Origin: Spirochaetae bacterium HGW-Spirochaetae-4
GTDB taxonomy: Bacteria > Spirochaetota > Spirochaetia > Sphaerochaetales > Sphaerochaetaceae
Direction: 5' to 3'
DNA: 33,369 nt
NCBI GenBank assembly: GCA_002839335.1
Contig: PGXU01000029.1
Location: 1 to 33,369 of the forward strand
The notes under the pieces are model-generated. The model saw only the letters and a program-made list of their open reading frames with translations, was not told where the DNA came from and made no database searches. A program made the position numbers and the translations under genes. The first letter of the stretch is position 1. The number at the start of each line of letters is the position of its first letter. Shown piece after piece: positions 16,148-25,258 of this stretch.

Positions 16148-19075
16148 TTGGTAATCGGCTTGGACGTGGGATCCACTACTATCAAATGCGTGGTTCTTGA
16201 TGAAGACAACCGTATTGTGTTCTCACAGTACGAACGGCATCTCTCCCAGATCGCTTCACAATCGGCACGCCTGCTCGAACATATCCGGACCAATGTCCTC
16301 CATGGCCAAAGCGCGAAACTCATGATCAGTGGTTCGGCGGGCATGGGTATGGCCGACCGCTGTAGCCTCCCCTTTATCCAAGAGGTCTATGCTACCCGGA
16401 TCGCTGCCCGAAAACTTACACCCCAGGCCGATGTGATCATCGAACTCGGCGGTGAGGATGCCAAGATACTCTTCCTTTCGCATGGCATGGAAGTACGGAT
16501 GAACGGTTCGTGTGCCGGAGGAACCGGGGCATTCATCGACCAGATGGCCTCCTTGCTTCAGATTTCTGCAGACGAGATGGACAGGGAAGCGGCCCGGGCC
16601 GAGAAAGTCTACACCGTAGCCTCCCGGTGCGGCGTATTCGCAAAGTCGGATATCCAGCCATTGCTCAACCAAGGGGCACGTAAGAGCGATATCGCGGCGA
16701 GCATATTCCAGGCAGTGGTGAACCAGACCATCGCCGGACTTGCGCAGGGTCGTGCGATCAAGGGCAACATCGTCTATCTCGGCGGTCCGTTGACATTCAT
16801 GAGCCAATTGCGGTCTGCCTTTGACGAGACATTGCATACCACCGGAATATGTCCCGAGAATTCACTCTTCTATGTAGCGCTCGGTGCAGCCTTCTGTGCG
16901 ACCAGCACCATAGACATCGCCGAGGCGGTGGATCATTTGCGCAAGCACAAGATCGAGGACTCGGTCGTCTCCATGGCCCCGTTGTTCGAACATGTTGCGG
17001 CCTACCAAGCCTTCACAGAACGCCACGAACGGGCAAGGGTTCCGACCGGTACCATTACGGAAACCACGTCATGCATCTATCTGGGAATCGACGCGGGATC
17101 CACGACTGTGAAGACTGTCGCGATCGACGACAATGGAGCCATTGTCGATACCACCTACCAGAGCAACAGCGGCAACCCGGTTCCCATTGTGCGTTCAGTC
17201 CTTGAACGCATCTACCGGGAACACCCCGATATCCGTATCCGTGGGAGTGCGGTGACCGGGTATGGGGAAGATATCATTCGGGCTGCATTCGGTATCGACG
17301 AGGGCCTGGTCGAAACGGTGGCGCACTTCACCGCCGCGAAACACTTCATGCCCGAAGTCGAATTTGTCATCGATATCGGGGGACAGGACATAAAGTGCTT
17401 CCAGATCCATAACGGTGCGGTCGACAATATCTACCTCAACGAGGCGTGTTCATCCGGATGCGGTTCGTTCCTGCAGACCTTCGCCCAAGCGTTGGGATAT
17501 CCGGTGGAGACTTTCGCGAAACTGGGTTTGTTCGCACGGCATCCCGTCGACCTGGGTTCCCGCTGCACGGTATTCATGAACTCTTCGGTCAAGCAAGCCC
17601 AGAAGGAGGGTTCGCCGGTAGAGGATATCAGCGCAGGTCTCTCGATCAGTGTGGTGAAGAACGCGTTGTACAAGGTGATCCGCGCAACGACTCCCGAAAG
17701 CCTCGGCCGGCATATCGTCGTCCAAGGAGGCACCTTCCATAACGATGCGGTCCTGAGGGCGTTCGAGCAAGAGCTGGATACGGAGGTTGTCAGACCGACC
17801 ATCGCCGGTCTCATGGGTGCATATGGAGCTGCTTTGCATGCTAAAAAGCATAGCAAGGGAGACTCTCAGATCATCAATGCGGAGGCCTTGGCTGCATTCG
17901 AACATACGGTGAAGGTAGCGACTTGCCGGCTCTGCACCAACACCTGCCGACTTACCATCAATACCTTCTCCAATGGAAAACGGTATATGAGCGGCAACCG
18001 TTGCGAACGTCCGGTGACCAACCGGGTCGCCAACGATGAACTGAATATCTTCGCCTGGAAACTCGCGCAACTGGATGCCCTGGGGTGTTATATACAGGAC
18101 CAGGTTCCCGAAGGTGCCATCGGTATTCCCTTGGGATTGAACATGTACGAGCTGGTCTACTTCTGGAAGGCCTTCTTTGAGACGCTCGGCAAGAAGATCG
18201 TGATCTCTCCCCTTTCGAACCGAAAACTCTACCTGTCCGGCCAAGCTACGATTCCCAGCGACACGGCTTGTTTCCCCGCCAAGCTCATGCACGGACATAT
18301 CCAGGCGTTGATCGATGCCGGGGTGAAGACCATCTTCTATCCCTGCATGACCTACAATATGGACGAGCACCTGGGAGACAACCATTTCAATTGTCCGATC
18401 GTGGCCTACTATCCGGAAGTGATCGGAGCCAACATGGAGCAGGTCGCATCCGTGGATTTCATCGACTGCCATGTAGGATTGCACAGGCGTGGGGACTTCC
18501 CCAAGAAGATGGCCAAGAACCTGGAACCCTATTTGGGAAAACTGGATGCCAAACTCGTGAGGAAGGCGTCCGATGCCGCCTATACCGCCCATGCGAACTA
18601 CTTGCAACGGATGCGTGAGGCCGGAAAAAGAATAATCGATACCGCACGCATCGAGGGGAAACAGATCATCATCCTTGCGGGTAGACCCTACCATGTGGAT
18701 CCGGAAGTCGGGCATGGCATCGACAAGTTGCTCGGTGCCTTCAATGTCGCCGTACTGAGCGAGGATGCGATTTCGCATATGGTCGATAAATTTCCCATAC
18801 ATGTGCTGAACCAATGGACCTACCACAGCCGGCTCTATGCCGCTGCCAAGGCAATCGCGGACCAGGACGACATGCAGCTTGTGCAGCTCGTCTCCTTCGG
18901 GTGCGGTGTGGACGCGATCACCAGCGACGAGACGCGGGATATCCTCGAAGCGGCCGGCAAGATGTACACACAGATCAAGATCGATGAGATCACCAACCTC
19001 GGTGCCGTTCGGATACGTTTCAGAAGCCTCCTGTCGGCGATTGAACAGCAGGAGAAGCCACATGCACATCATTGA
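16148..19075 (+). CDS. Acyl-CoA dehydratase activase with two ASKHA domains and DUF2229
   Basis: Family members are ATP-driven electron-transfer proteins (HgdC/BadF type) that pass a low-potential electron to 2-hydroxyacyl-CoA dehydratase-like partners; all are oxygen-sensitive. The 975-residue protein has two ATPase units, opening IGLDVGSTTIK and LGIDAGSTTVK. Each has a [4Fe-4S] cysteine pair 39 residues apart (Cys122/Cys161 and Cys434/Cys473), the spacing in HgdC. A DUF2229 region follows with CRLCTNTCRLT and YPCMTYN. The start is TTG at 16148, with AAGGGGG 7 nt upstream. It overlaps the next gene by 14 bp. The substrate is unknown; a role in anaerobic metabolism is inferred. Confidence 0.88.
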   Translation: MVIGLDVGSTTIKCVVLDEDNRIVFSQYERHLSQIASQSARLLEHIRTNVLHGQSAKLMISGSAGMGMADRCSLPFIQEVYATRIAARKLTPQADVIIELGGEDAKILFLSHGMEVRMNGSCAGGTGAFIDQMASLLQISADEMDREAARAEKVYTVASRCGVFAKSDIQPLLNQGARKSDIAASIFQAVVNQTIAGLAQGRAIKGNIVYLGGPLTFMSQLRSAFDETLHTTGICPENSLFYVALGAAFCATSTIDIAEAVDHLRKHKIEDSVVSMAPLFEHVAAYQAFTERHERARVPTGTITETTSCIYLGIDAGSTTVKTVAIDDNGAIVDTTYQSNSGNPVPIVRSVLERIYREHPDIRIRGSAVTGYGEDIIRAAFGIDEGLVETVAHFTAAKHFMPEVEFVIDIGGQDIKCFQIHNGAVDNIYLNEACSSGCGSFLQTFAQALGYPVETFAKLGLFARHPVDLGSRCTVFMNSSVKQAQKEGSPVEDISAGLSISVVKNALYKVIRATTPESLGRHIVVQGGTFHNDAVLRAFEQELDTEVVRPTIAGLMGAYGAALHAKKHSKGDSQIINAEALAAFEHTVKVATCRLCTNTCRLTINTFSNGKRYMSGNRCERPVTNRVANDELNIFAWKLAQLDALGCYIQDQVPEGAIGIPLGLNMYELVYFWKAFFETLGKKIVISPLSNRKLYLSGQATIPSDTACFPAKLMHGHIQALIDAGVKTIFYPCMTYNMDEHLGDNHFNCPIVAYYPEVIGANMEQVASVDFIDCHVGLHRRGDFPKKMAKNLEPYLGKLDAKLVRKASDAAYTAHANYLQRMREAGKRIIDTARIEGKQIIILAGRPYHVDPEVGHGIDKLLGAFNVAVLSEDAISHMVDKFPIHVLNQWTYHSRLYAAAKAIADQDDMQLVQLVSFGCGVDAITSDETRDILEAAGKMYTQIKIDEITNLGAVRIRFRSLLSAIEQQEKPHAHH

Positions 19076-20333
19076 ACCGGTCTTCACCCGTGAAATGCGG
19101 AAAACCCACACCATATTGGCGCCATCCATGGCGAAGATCCAGTTCAGGATCCTCGTCGAGGTCCTCAAGGATGAAGGCTACACGGTCAAGCTGCTTGAGA
19201 ACGAAGGCCCCCAGGTAGTCAGGAAAGGACTCAAATATGTCCACAACGACACCTGCTATCCGGCACTCCTGGTAATCGGACAGATGCTCGATGCCCTAGA
19301 CAGCGGCATCTACGACCTGGAGCACACCGCGCTGGCGATCACCCAGACCGGAGGCGGGTGCCGGGCCAGCAACTATATCCATCTGCTGCGGAAGGCACTG
19401 GACAAGGCAGGATACACCAACATCCCCATCGTCTCGCTCAACTTGAAGGGTATGAACCGCCACAGCGGGTTCCGCATCACCTACAAGATGCTGCGCAAGG
19501 GAATAGCCGCCCTCGTGTGCGGCGATACCCTCATGCTGTTGAAGAACCAGGTCAGCCCCTACGAAGTCCACCATGGAAAGACCCAGGAACTGGTCGACAG
19601 TTGGGTCCGACAGCTCTCCGAACAATATCGCCGTGGATCCGGATACACAAAACGGGAAATGGCCAAGGATCTGCGTCGGATGGTCGCCGAATTTTCGGCG
19701 ATCGAGACCGATTACAACCGACCTGTGGTGAAGGTGGGCATTGTCGGTGAAATCTATATGAAATATGCCCCGTTGGGAAACAACCACCTCGAGGATTTCC
19801 TCGCCTCGCAATCATGCGAGGTCATGGTTCCCGGCCTATTGGGATTCCTGCTGTACGGCTTGCAGAACCAGCTGGAGGATATCGACCTGTATGGAGGCAG
19901 CCGCATCCGCTATACGATCATGGGATATCTCAAACGTCACATGATCACATTGGAGACTCTCATGATCGATGCAGTGGCACGTTCGGGAAGGTTCACCCCT
20001 CCAGTTGCGTTCCACCGGACGATAGAATCGGCCAAGGAGGTGATCAGCCTCGGATGCAAGATGGGCGAGGGTTGGCTCCTGACCGCTGAAATGCGCGATC
20101 TGGCGGAAATGGGGTACCGGAATATCATTTGCGTGCAACCGTTCGGTTGTCTACCCAACCATATCGTCGGCAAGGGGATGATTCGGCGGCTCAAGGAGCT
20201 CGACGACGATGTGAATATCGTTCCGATCGACTACGATCCAGGGGCCACGCGTGTCAACCAGGAGAACCGGATCAAGCTGATGCTTGCGGTCGCGAACGAA
20301 AACCGGATCCTCGACAGGCAGGACGACCGGTAA
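19062..20333 (+). CDS. 2-hydroxyacyl-CoA dehydratase-like subunit of the activase system
   Basis: This 423-residue protein begins MHIIEPVFTREMRKTHTILA and contains NDTCYPALLVIGQML, TQTGGGCRASNY and QPFGCLPNHIVGKG. The conserved cysteines resemble the Fe-S ligands of HgdB-like (DUF2229-associated) proteins. In many anaerobes this region is the C-terminal part of one roughly 1400-residue activase polypeptide; here it is a separate gene. GGAG 7 nt before the ATG at 19062 sets the start. The longer upstream reading is out of frame with, and hidden in, the preceding gene. It probably forms a complex with that protein. Confidence 0.82.
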   Translation: MHIIEPVFTREMRKTHTILAPSMAKIQFRILVEVLKDEGYTVKLLENEGPQVVRKGLKYVHNDTCYPALLVIGQMLDALDSGIYDLEHTALAITQTGGGCRASNYIHLLRKALDKAGYTNIPIVSLNLKGMNRHSGFRITYKMLRKGIAALVCGDTLMLLKNQVSPYEVHHGKTQELVDSWVRQLSEQYRRGSGYTKREMAKDLRRMVAEFSAIETDYNRPVVKVGIVGEIYMKYAPLGNNHLEDFLASQSCEVMVPGLLGFLLYGLQNQLEDIDLYGGSRIRYTIMGYLKRHMITLETLMIDAVARSGRFTPPVAFHRTIESAKEVISLGCKMGEGWLLTAEMRDLAEMGYRNIICVQPFGCLPNHIVGKGMIRRLKELDDDVNIVPIDYDPGATRVNQENRIKLMLAVANENRILDRQDDR

Positions 20334-20376
20334 TCGATTGCACTCGTTCGACTATACGGAACACCAACCTATCCAA

Positions 20377-20405
20377 TTGAAACAGGTGCCACGAAATGCT
20401 ATATT
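20377..20405 (+). promoter_or_regulatory. aspS promoter (leaderless type)
   Basis: TTGAAA (20377-20382), a 17-bp spacer and TATATT (20400-20405), followed by 6 nt and the aspS ATG. No Shine-Dalgarno site fits in the gap. Confidence 0.78.
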
Positions 20406-20411
20406 GCGCCC

Positions 20412-22199
20412 ATGGAATACAAGCAGAGAACCGTGACATGCGGACAGTTACGAAAATCGGACGACGGAAAACCCGTTGTCCTCAACGGATGGGTCCACCG
20501 GGACAGGAACCACGGGGGAATCCATTTCATCAATCTTCGCGACCGCTACGGGATAACCCAGGTGGTGGTCGGTGAGAACGCGCCCAAGGACGTGGTGGAC
20601 GTAGCCGACCAGCTGCACATGGAATATTGCATAGCTGTCGAGGGTATCGTACATGCACGGCCCGACTCCATGGTCAATCCGGACATGCCCACCGGCGAAA
20701 TCGAGGTCGAGGTTGTCGGCATGCAGATCCTGAGTACCTGCGAGCCTGTACCGTTCTTGATCGATGAGGATTCGGACGCCAAGGAAGAGACCCGTCTCCG
20801 TTACCGGTACCTGGATCTCCGTAGCGGCAATATGCAGAAAAGGATCAAGTTGCGCCACGATTTCGTCCGCGCGATCAGGGAGTTCCTATCCGAACGGGAC
20901 TTCTATGAAATCGAGACGCCGACGTTGATCCGTTCCACTCCCGAAGGTGCCCGCGACTTCCTCGTCCCCTCCCGCATATATCCGGGAAAGTTCTATGCCC
21001 TTCCCCAAAGTCCCCAGCTGCTCAAGCAGATCCTCATGGTCAGCGGATTCGACAAGTATTTCCAGATTGCCCGCTGTTATCGTGACGAGGACGCCCGTGG
21101 AGACCGCCAGCTCGAGTTCACCCAACTCGATATGGAGATGAGTTTCGTAAAACGCGACGATGTCCTGCTGGTCATGGAACAACTCTTCGGCCATGTGTTC
21201 AAGAAGACCATGGACGTGCAGCTTCCCGAGCACTTCACTCGCTTGAGTTGGCATGACGCCATGAACACCTATGGTGTCGACAAACCCGACTTGCGATACG
21301 ACCTGCCGTTGGTGGATGTCGACGATCTTGCGCGGGAGAGTTCTTTCGCCACATTCAAGTCTGTCTTGGAAGCCGGTGGATGCGTCAAGGCCGTGAAGGC
21401 CCCCGCCTCGACTTCCGTGGCCTTCTCACGCAAATACATATCCGAATTGGAAGATGCCGCAAAGATCTATGGAGCCAAAGGGCTGGCATGGATCAAGGTC
21501 GGAACCGACAGTGCGTTGGAGGGTGGCGTGTCGAAGTTCTTCGGTGGACTCGAAGCCTCCCTGGTCGAACGGATGGGCGCCAAAGAGGGCGACATGATCC
21601 TCTTTGTGGCCGACCAATGGAAAAAAACCTGCAATTCACTCGGAGCAGTACGTATCAAGTTGGCGAAGGACTTGGCGTTGATCGATCCCAAGGCATTCGC
21701 CTTCTGTTGGATCATTGACTTCCCCCTGTTCGAGTTCAACGAGGACCGTGGCCACTGGGAAGCCGCGCACCATATGTTCAGCATGCCCCAGGCACAGTAT
21801 CTCGACACCCTTGAGGACGATCCGGGTAGTGTAAAGGGCGACTTGTACGATCTGGTCCTCAATGGCTACGAAGTCGCCTCGGGCTCGATCAGAATCCACG
21901 ACGTCGAGTTGCAGAAACGGATCTTCCGCATCTGCAACATACCCGATGACGAGGCCGAGGAACGGTTCGGATTCCTGCTCAATGCGTTCCGCTATGGACC
22001 ACCACCACATGGAGGCATAGCCCCAGGTATCGACCGCATGGTCATGATCATGGCTGGACAGACTTCGATCAAGGAAGTTATCGCATTCCCAAAGAATACG
22101 GCGGCGATCTCCCCTATGGACGATTCCCCCTCCTATGTTGACCAGAACCAGCTCGACGACCTGCACCTGATCATCAAGCAACCGGATAAGAACGCGTGA
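20412..22199 (+). CDS. aspS: Aspartyl-tRNA synthetase
   Basis: A 595-residue class IIb synthetase of the bacterial type, charging tRNA-Asp. It has the N-terminal OB-fold (VVLNGWVHRDRNHGGIHFIN), motif 2 around FQIARCYRDEDARGDRQ, the bacterial GAD insertion domain in the middle, and motif 3 (GGIAPGIDRMVM). Whether it is discriminating or also charges tRNA-Asn cannot be decided by eye; no gatCAB genes are present in the window. The ATG lies 6 nt after the -10, so the mRNA is probably leaderless. The stop overlaps the GTG start of the flavoprotein gene (GTGA). Confidence 0.96.
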   Translation: MEYKQRTVTCGQLRKSDDGKPVVLNGWVHRDRNHGGIHFINLRDRYGITQVVVGENAPKDVVDVADQLHMEYCIAVEGIVHARPDSMVNPDMPTGEIEVEVVGMQILSTCEPVPFLIDEDSDAKEETRLRYRYLDLRSGNMQKRIKLRHDFVRAIREFLSERDFYEIETPTLIRSTPEGARDFLVPSRIYPGKFYALPQSPQLLKQILMVSGFDKYFQIARCYRDEDARGDRQLEFTQLDMEMSFVKRDDVLLVMEQLFGHVFKKTMDVQLPEHFTRLSWHDAMNTYGVDKPDLRYDLPLVDVDDLARESSFATFKSVLEAGGCVKAVKAPASTSVAFSRKYISELEDAAKIYGAKGLAWIKVGTDSALEGGVSKFFGGLEASLVERMGAKEGDMILFVADQWKKTCNSLGAVRIKLAKDLALIDPKAFAFCWIIDFPLFEFNEDRGHWEAAHHMFSMPQAQYLDTLEDDPGSVKGDLYDLVLNGYEVASGSIRIHDVELQKRIFRICNIPDDEAEERFGFLLNAFRYGPPPHGGIAPGIDRMVMIMAGQTSIKEVIAFPKNTAAISPMDDSPSYVDQNQLDDLHLIIKQPDKNA

Positions 22200-23491
22200 A
22201 CGGATTATCGTATGCAATAATCGGCGGAGGGCCTTCCGGGCTCTTCGCCGCTTTGTTTACCGCCCTTGCCTTGCGGGAAGCCGAACTGGCCGGAACCGTC
22301 ACTGTGTATGAGCGCAACCGATCCTGCGGAAGGAAGATCCTCGTCACTGGCGGTGGACAATGCAACCTGACCCGCGACGATTCAGTCGAACACATGATGG
22401 CCCACTATGGAAAGAACGGACGGTTCCTTTCCCATGCCATCCACTCCTTCCCGCCGAAACGTACCATGGAATTCTTCGAGGAGTTGGGACTCCCGTTGCT
22501 AATCCGTGATGACGACAAGGTCTTTCCCGCCTCACTCAAGGCAACAGAGGTGGTGCAGATATTGGTCCAAGCCTGCCTCCAGATGGGAGTGGTTTTTTCC
22601 AACGAACGGCGGATAACCGGAATTTCACGGGAGAACTCGACCTTCCTCCTCGTGTCCGAACACGAAAACCCCCTCCGTGCCGATGCGGTTGCGATCTGTA
22701 CGGGAGGAAAATCATTTCCCAAGACGGGTTCCACCGGTGACGGATACCGGCTTGCCCAGCAATTGGGACACACGATCGTACCGGTGCATCCCGCCCTTAG
22801 TGCGGTGACCACCCCCTCCAGCTCGATCGGCACGTGCAGTGGGATCTCCGTAGATCCGGTGACCCTCATGTATACCGACAAGATGGGAAAACGCGTGTAT
22901 GCGACAGGCCCGATACTCATTACCCATAGCGGACTTTCGGGACCGGTGGTGTTGAACAATAGCCGTGATTTCGCGACAGGAGACCGCATCGATGTCTGCT
23001 GGATTCCCCAAACCGATAGGAAAAAGGCTCCAACCCGACAAGAGATGGAGAACCTGATACTGGACGCATGTGCAAAACAAGGATCTGCCCAGCTGTCAAC
23101 AGTAGTACATAAGCTTGGATTGCCCAGCAAATTGCTTACCTACCTTATGCAAGAGGCTGCTATCGATGGCACACGCAAAGCTGCCGAGGTCGGACGTAAG
23201 ACTATCGCACCCTTGGCATCCCTGCTGGTCGCCCATCCGTTCGAGATATCATTGGAAGGGGCTTTCGGCCAAGCGATCGTGACCGCTGGTGGTGTCGACC
23301 TCACCCAAGTCGACCCGAAGACCATGCAATCCCGGCTGGTGGAGGGGCTGTTCTTCGCCGGCGAGGTGCTCGATATCGATGGTGATACGGGTGGATACAA
23401 TCTCCAGGCGGCATGGTCGACCGGAGCCTTGGCGGGGACTTCCATGGTCGCGGCTACCCATACCCGTCGAGCCTTTACGCCGTTACGGTAA
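22196..23491 (+). CDS. BaiN/HI0933-family FAD-dependent oxidoreductase
   Basis: A 431-residue flavoprotein with an N-terminal dinucleotide-binding motif (AIIGGGPSGLFAA), the family signature GRKILVTGGGQCNLT near residue 44, and a C-terminal FAD segment (FFAGEVLDIDGDTGGYNLQ). Family members are annotated as aminoacetone oxidases or flavin reductases; the physiological substrate is generally unknown. It starts with GTG at 22196, sharing bases with the aspS stop, with a weak GGAT upstream, so it is translationally coupled to aspS. Confidence 0.9.
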   Translation: MNGLSYAIIGGGPSGLFAALFTALALREAELAGTVTVYERNRSCGRKILVTGGGQCNLTRDDSVEHMMAHYGKNGRFLSHAIHSFPPKRTMEFFEELGLPLLIRDDDKVFPASLKATEVVQILVQACLQMGVVFSNERRITGISRENSTFLLVSEHENPLRADAVAICTGGKSFPKTGSTGDGYRLAQQLGHTIVPVHPALSAVTTPSSSIGTCSGISVDPVTLMYTDKMGKRVYATGPILITHSGLSGPVVLNNSRDFATGDRIDVCWIPQTDRKKAPTRQEMENLILDACAKQGSAQLSTVVHKLGLPSKLLTYLMQEAAIDGTRKAAEVGRKTIAPLASLLVAHPFEISLEGAFGQAIVTAGGVDLTQVDPKTMQSRLVEGLFFAGEVLDIDGDTGGYNLQAAWSTGALAGTSMVAATHTRRAFTPLR

Positions 23492-23534
23492 TTGTGTACC
23501 TTAGCACTATCAGAAACACGGAAAGGAGGACACT

Positions 23535-23930
23535 ATGGGCGCCAAGACGCACATTGTCTCACAATTCACACAACATGAAGGCCGTTTGGTAACCGACTCC
23601 GGAGCCATGGTGGCATTGGGACGCGAAGCCGATACCTTCGCTCCGTACGAATTGCTTCTGGGCGGACTCTCCTACTGCCTGTTCAGTACGTTCGAATCGA
23701 TTGCAGAGAAGATGCAGCTTGCATACGCAGGCATGGACATGCACATCACCGGTATCAAGCGCGACGACAAGATCGCCACGTTGGCGACCTGCAGCATCAA
23801 AGTATCGGCAAAAGGGGCTCCCGACCAGGAGAAGTTCTCCAAAGCCTTCGAGATTTCGACCCGCTATTGCTCTGTTTTCCAGACAATCAGCAAAGTCGCG
23901 ACCATGGACTGGGAGATTGCATTCGAGTGA
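23535..23930 (+). CDS. OsmC-family protein
   Basis: A 131-residue protein of the OsmC/Ohr fold. Conserved cysteines are visible at Cys48 (LSYCLFS) and Cys112 (TRYCSVF), the positions of the peroxidatic pair in peroxide-reducing members, and the central helix carries FESIAEKM. It may reduce organic hydroperoxides using thiols, useful in an anaerobe exposed to oxygen, but OsmC-like proteins without confirmed activity are common. AAGGAGG lies about 6 nt before the ATG. It sits 43 bp after the flavoprotein gene; I found no convincing promoter in the gap. Confidence 0.85.
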   Translation: MGAKTHIVSQFTQHEGRLVTDSGAMVALGREADTFAPYELLLGGLSYCLFSTFESIAEKMQLAYAGMDMHITGIKRDDKIATLATCSIKVSAKGAPDQEKFSKAFEISTRYCSVFQTISKVATMDWEIAFE

Positions 23931-23937
23931 CCGCTAA

Positions 23938-23949
23938 TTGTTGCAACAA
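23938..23949 (+). repeat. 12-bp perfect palindrome at a -35 region
   Basis: TTGTTGCAACAA covers the -35 of the promoter at 23941-23968 and begins 8 bp after the osmC stop. It could be an operator. No cognate regulator is encoded next to it. Confidence 0.45.
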
Positions 23950-23968
23950 CGCCTCGGTATGATACAAT
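23941..23968 (+). promoter_or_regulatory. Promoter of the unknown gene at 23976 (leaderless type)
   Basis: TTGCAA (23941-23946), a 16-bp spacer and TACAAT (23963-23968), then 7 nt to the ATG at 23976. GGGGAG in that gap is too close to the ATG to be a normal ribosome-binding site. Confidence 0.6.
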
Positions 23969-23975
23969 GGGGAGC

Positions 23976-24560
23976 ATGATGGGCCAAGAACACGAACGCT
24001 ATGGAATGATCCGCCTCTTTGAGACCTATATATTGGCTCTGTCCCATCTGGTGGATCAGGATTCTGCGTTGTTCCATTGGCGCAAGAATCGCATGGCTAT
24101 AAGCCATAGGCTCGCCCAACACTTGGAGCAGGGTCTCTTCGGCGCACTTCCCCCATCGCAACGGGACAATTTCTTGGTCGACCTGTGTGCTCCGATCATG
24201 GACGAGTCGCAAGGCTTGGTTCCCGACATACTGGTCCATGACCGACAGGAACGGGATCCGAAACGACTTATGGCGGTCGTGTGCCGCGACGGCTACCTCA
24301 CCGAGCAGGAATTGATGGGTTTGCATGACTTGAAGACCAAGGCGGGGTGCGAACTCACCTTGGCCATCGCCTTTCTACCCCTGAAAGAGTACATGCTCAT
24401 CTATCGGGCCGATGAGACCACTATCGACTACTACCACTTTCTCCGGTCGGAGAAGCACTGCCAGTTGTTCAAGCGCCGGCAGATTAGCGACGTTTCGACC
24501 GATGCGCACCAGCTCAAACTGGGGATTAAGAGCCGGAAAAGATCCGTCCCTCTCCTATAA
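23976..24560 (+). CDS. Unknown protein, possibly a degenerate PD-(D/E)XK fold
   Basis: A 194-residue soluble protein I do not recognise. The ATG at 23976 is preferred to the one at 23967, which lies across the -10 box. The segment GLVPDILVHDRQERDPKRLMAVV (shown here only to mark about residues 76-98) has the shape of a PD-(D/E)XK nuclease core: PD, a short turn, then a hydrophobic strand. The E-x-K triad is replaced by V-C-R, so if the fold is right it is not an active nuclease. The C-terminus is basic (KLGIKSRKRS). Its last 35 bp overlap the convergent DUF6062 gene. Confidence 0.7.
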   Translation: MMGQEHERYGMIRLFETYILALSHLVDQDSALFHWRKNRMAISHRLAQHLEQGLFGALPPSQRDNFLVDLCAPIMDESQGLVPDILVHDRQERDPKRLMAVVCRDGYLTEQELMGLHDLKTKAGCELTLAIAFLPLKEYMLIYRADETTIDYYHFLRSEKHCQLFKRRQISDVSTDAHQLKLGIKSRKRSVPLL

Positions 24561-25254
24561 GCTTGTTCACCAGCCGCTTATGTGCATCCTCACATCCATT
24601 CCACGGGGAATCCACATGCTCCGCCTTGTACTTTTGTGTCATCCACCAGAGGTCATGCTCCAGCCGTTTCAGGTTGTGGTGGACCAAAGTGGTCAGTTCC
24701 GCAGAGAATACCTGGATCTGTTTCGTATCCAACACCGCGGGGGCGACGTTCAACAGGGCTTCCAAATGGTGTAGGCAGACACCCTTGCCCTCCGAGAGCG
24801 CTTGGCGGAATTCCGCATCGTTTCCCCAGAGATAGACGATAGTGGTGGCATACCGATCCAACCTTCCCTTCATCTTGTCGCAAACCAGGCAACCGGCCTC
24901 CCGCTTCTGCATCGTGGCGACCACATCCCGGACAGCCGAGGTGGTTTTTCGTCCCGCCTTCCCTTTTGCTATCCGTTCGATCCGGCCTTCCAGTTGACCA
25001 AGCGTCTGCTCGAGGTAGGTATGGGAGATCAGTGCAAGCGCTTGCGGTTTGCCGGCTGCGGCGAGAAGTGCCCAGTGGTTTGGACAGAATCCGGTTTCGT
25101 TCACCGCAAGGCGGGTCTCGGGGTGCATGACAGAACTACCGAGGAAGTAGGAGACCGCATGGGTCTCGGCTTCCTTCATGAGCTCGCACAAGAAGCATTC
25201 CTTGTCGCTTTTCACGCCATCCCATACCGGAATCGTCTCAAGCTCCAACTTCAT
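24526..25254 (-). CDS. DUF6062-family cysteine-rich protein
   Basis: A 242-residue cytoplasmic protein with paired cysteine/histidine motifs: CFLCELMKE near residue 20, GFCPNHW near 56, CLVCDKMKGR in the middle and CLHHLEALL near 155. The repeat of CxxC-x-x-MK in both halves suggests an internal duplication binding metal (Zn or Fe-S). The function of DUF6062 is unknown. The start lies 4 bp after the class II aldolase stop, so the two form one minus-strand unit. The 3' end overlaps the convergent gene by 35 bp. Confidence 0.82.
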   Translation of the reverse strand: MKLELETIPVWDGVKSDKECFLCELMKEAETHAVSYFLGSSVMHPETRLAVNETGFCPNHWALLAAAGKPQALALISHTYLEQTLGQLEGRIERIAKGKAGRKTTSAVRDVVATMQKREAGCLVCDKMKGRLDRYATTIVYLWGNDAEFRQALSEGKGVCLHHLEALLNVAPAVLDTKQIQVFSAELTTLVHHNLKRLEHDLWWMTQKYKAEHVDSPWNGCEDAHKRLVNKLIGEGRIFSGS

Positions 25255-25258
25255 GGCA

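Noticed and set aside
17450-19168. A 572-codon open frame on the minus strand
   Set aside because: It is wholly antisense to the activase gene, whose motifs are unmistakable. Long mirror frames are expected with this codon usage, and no family motif or ribosome-binding site is seen.
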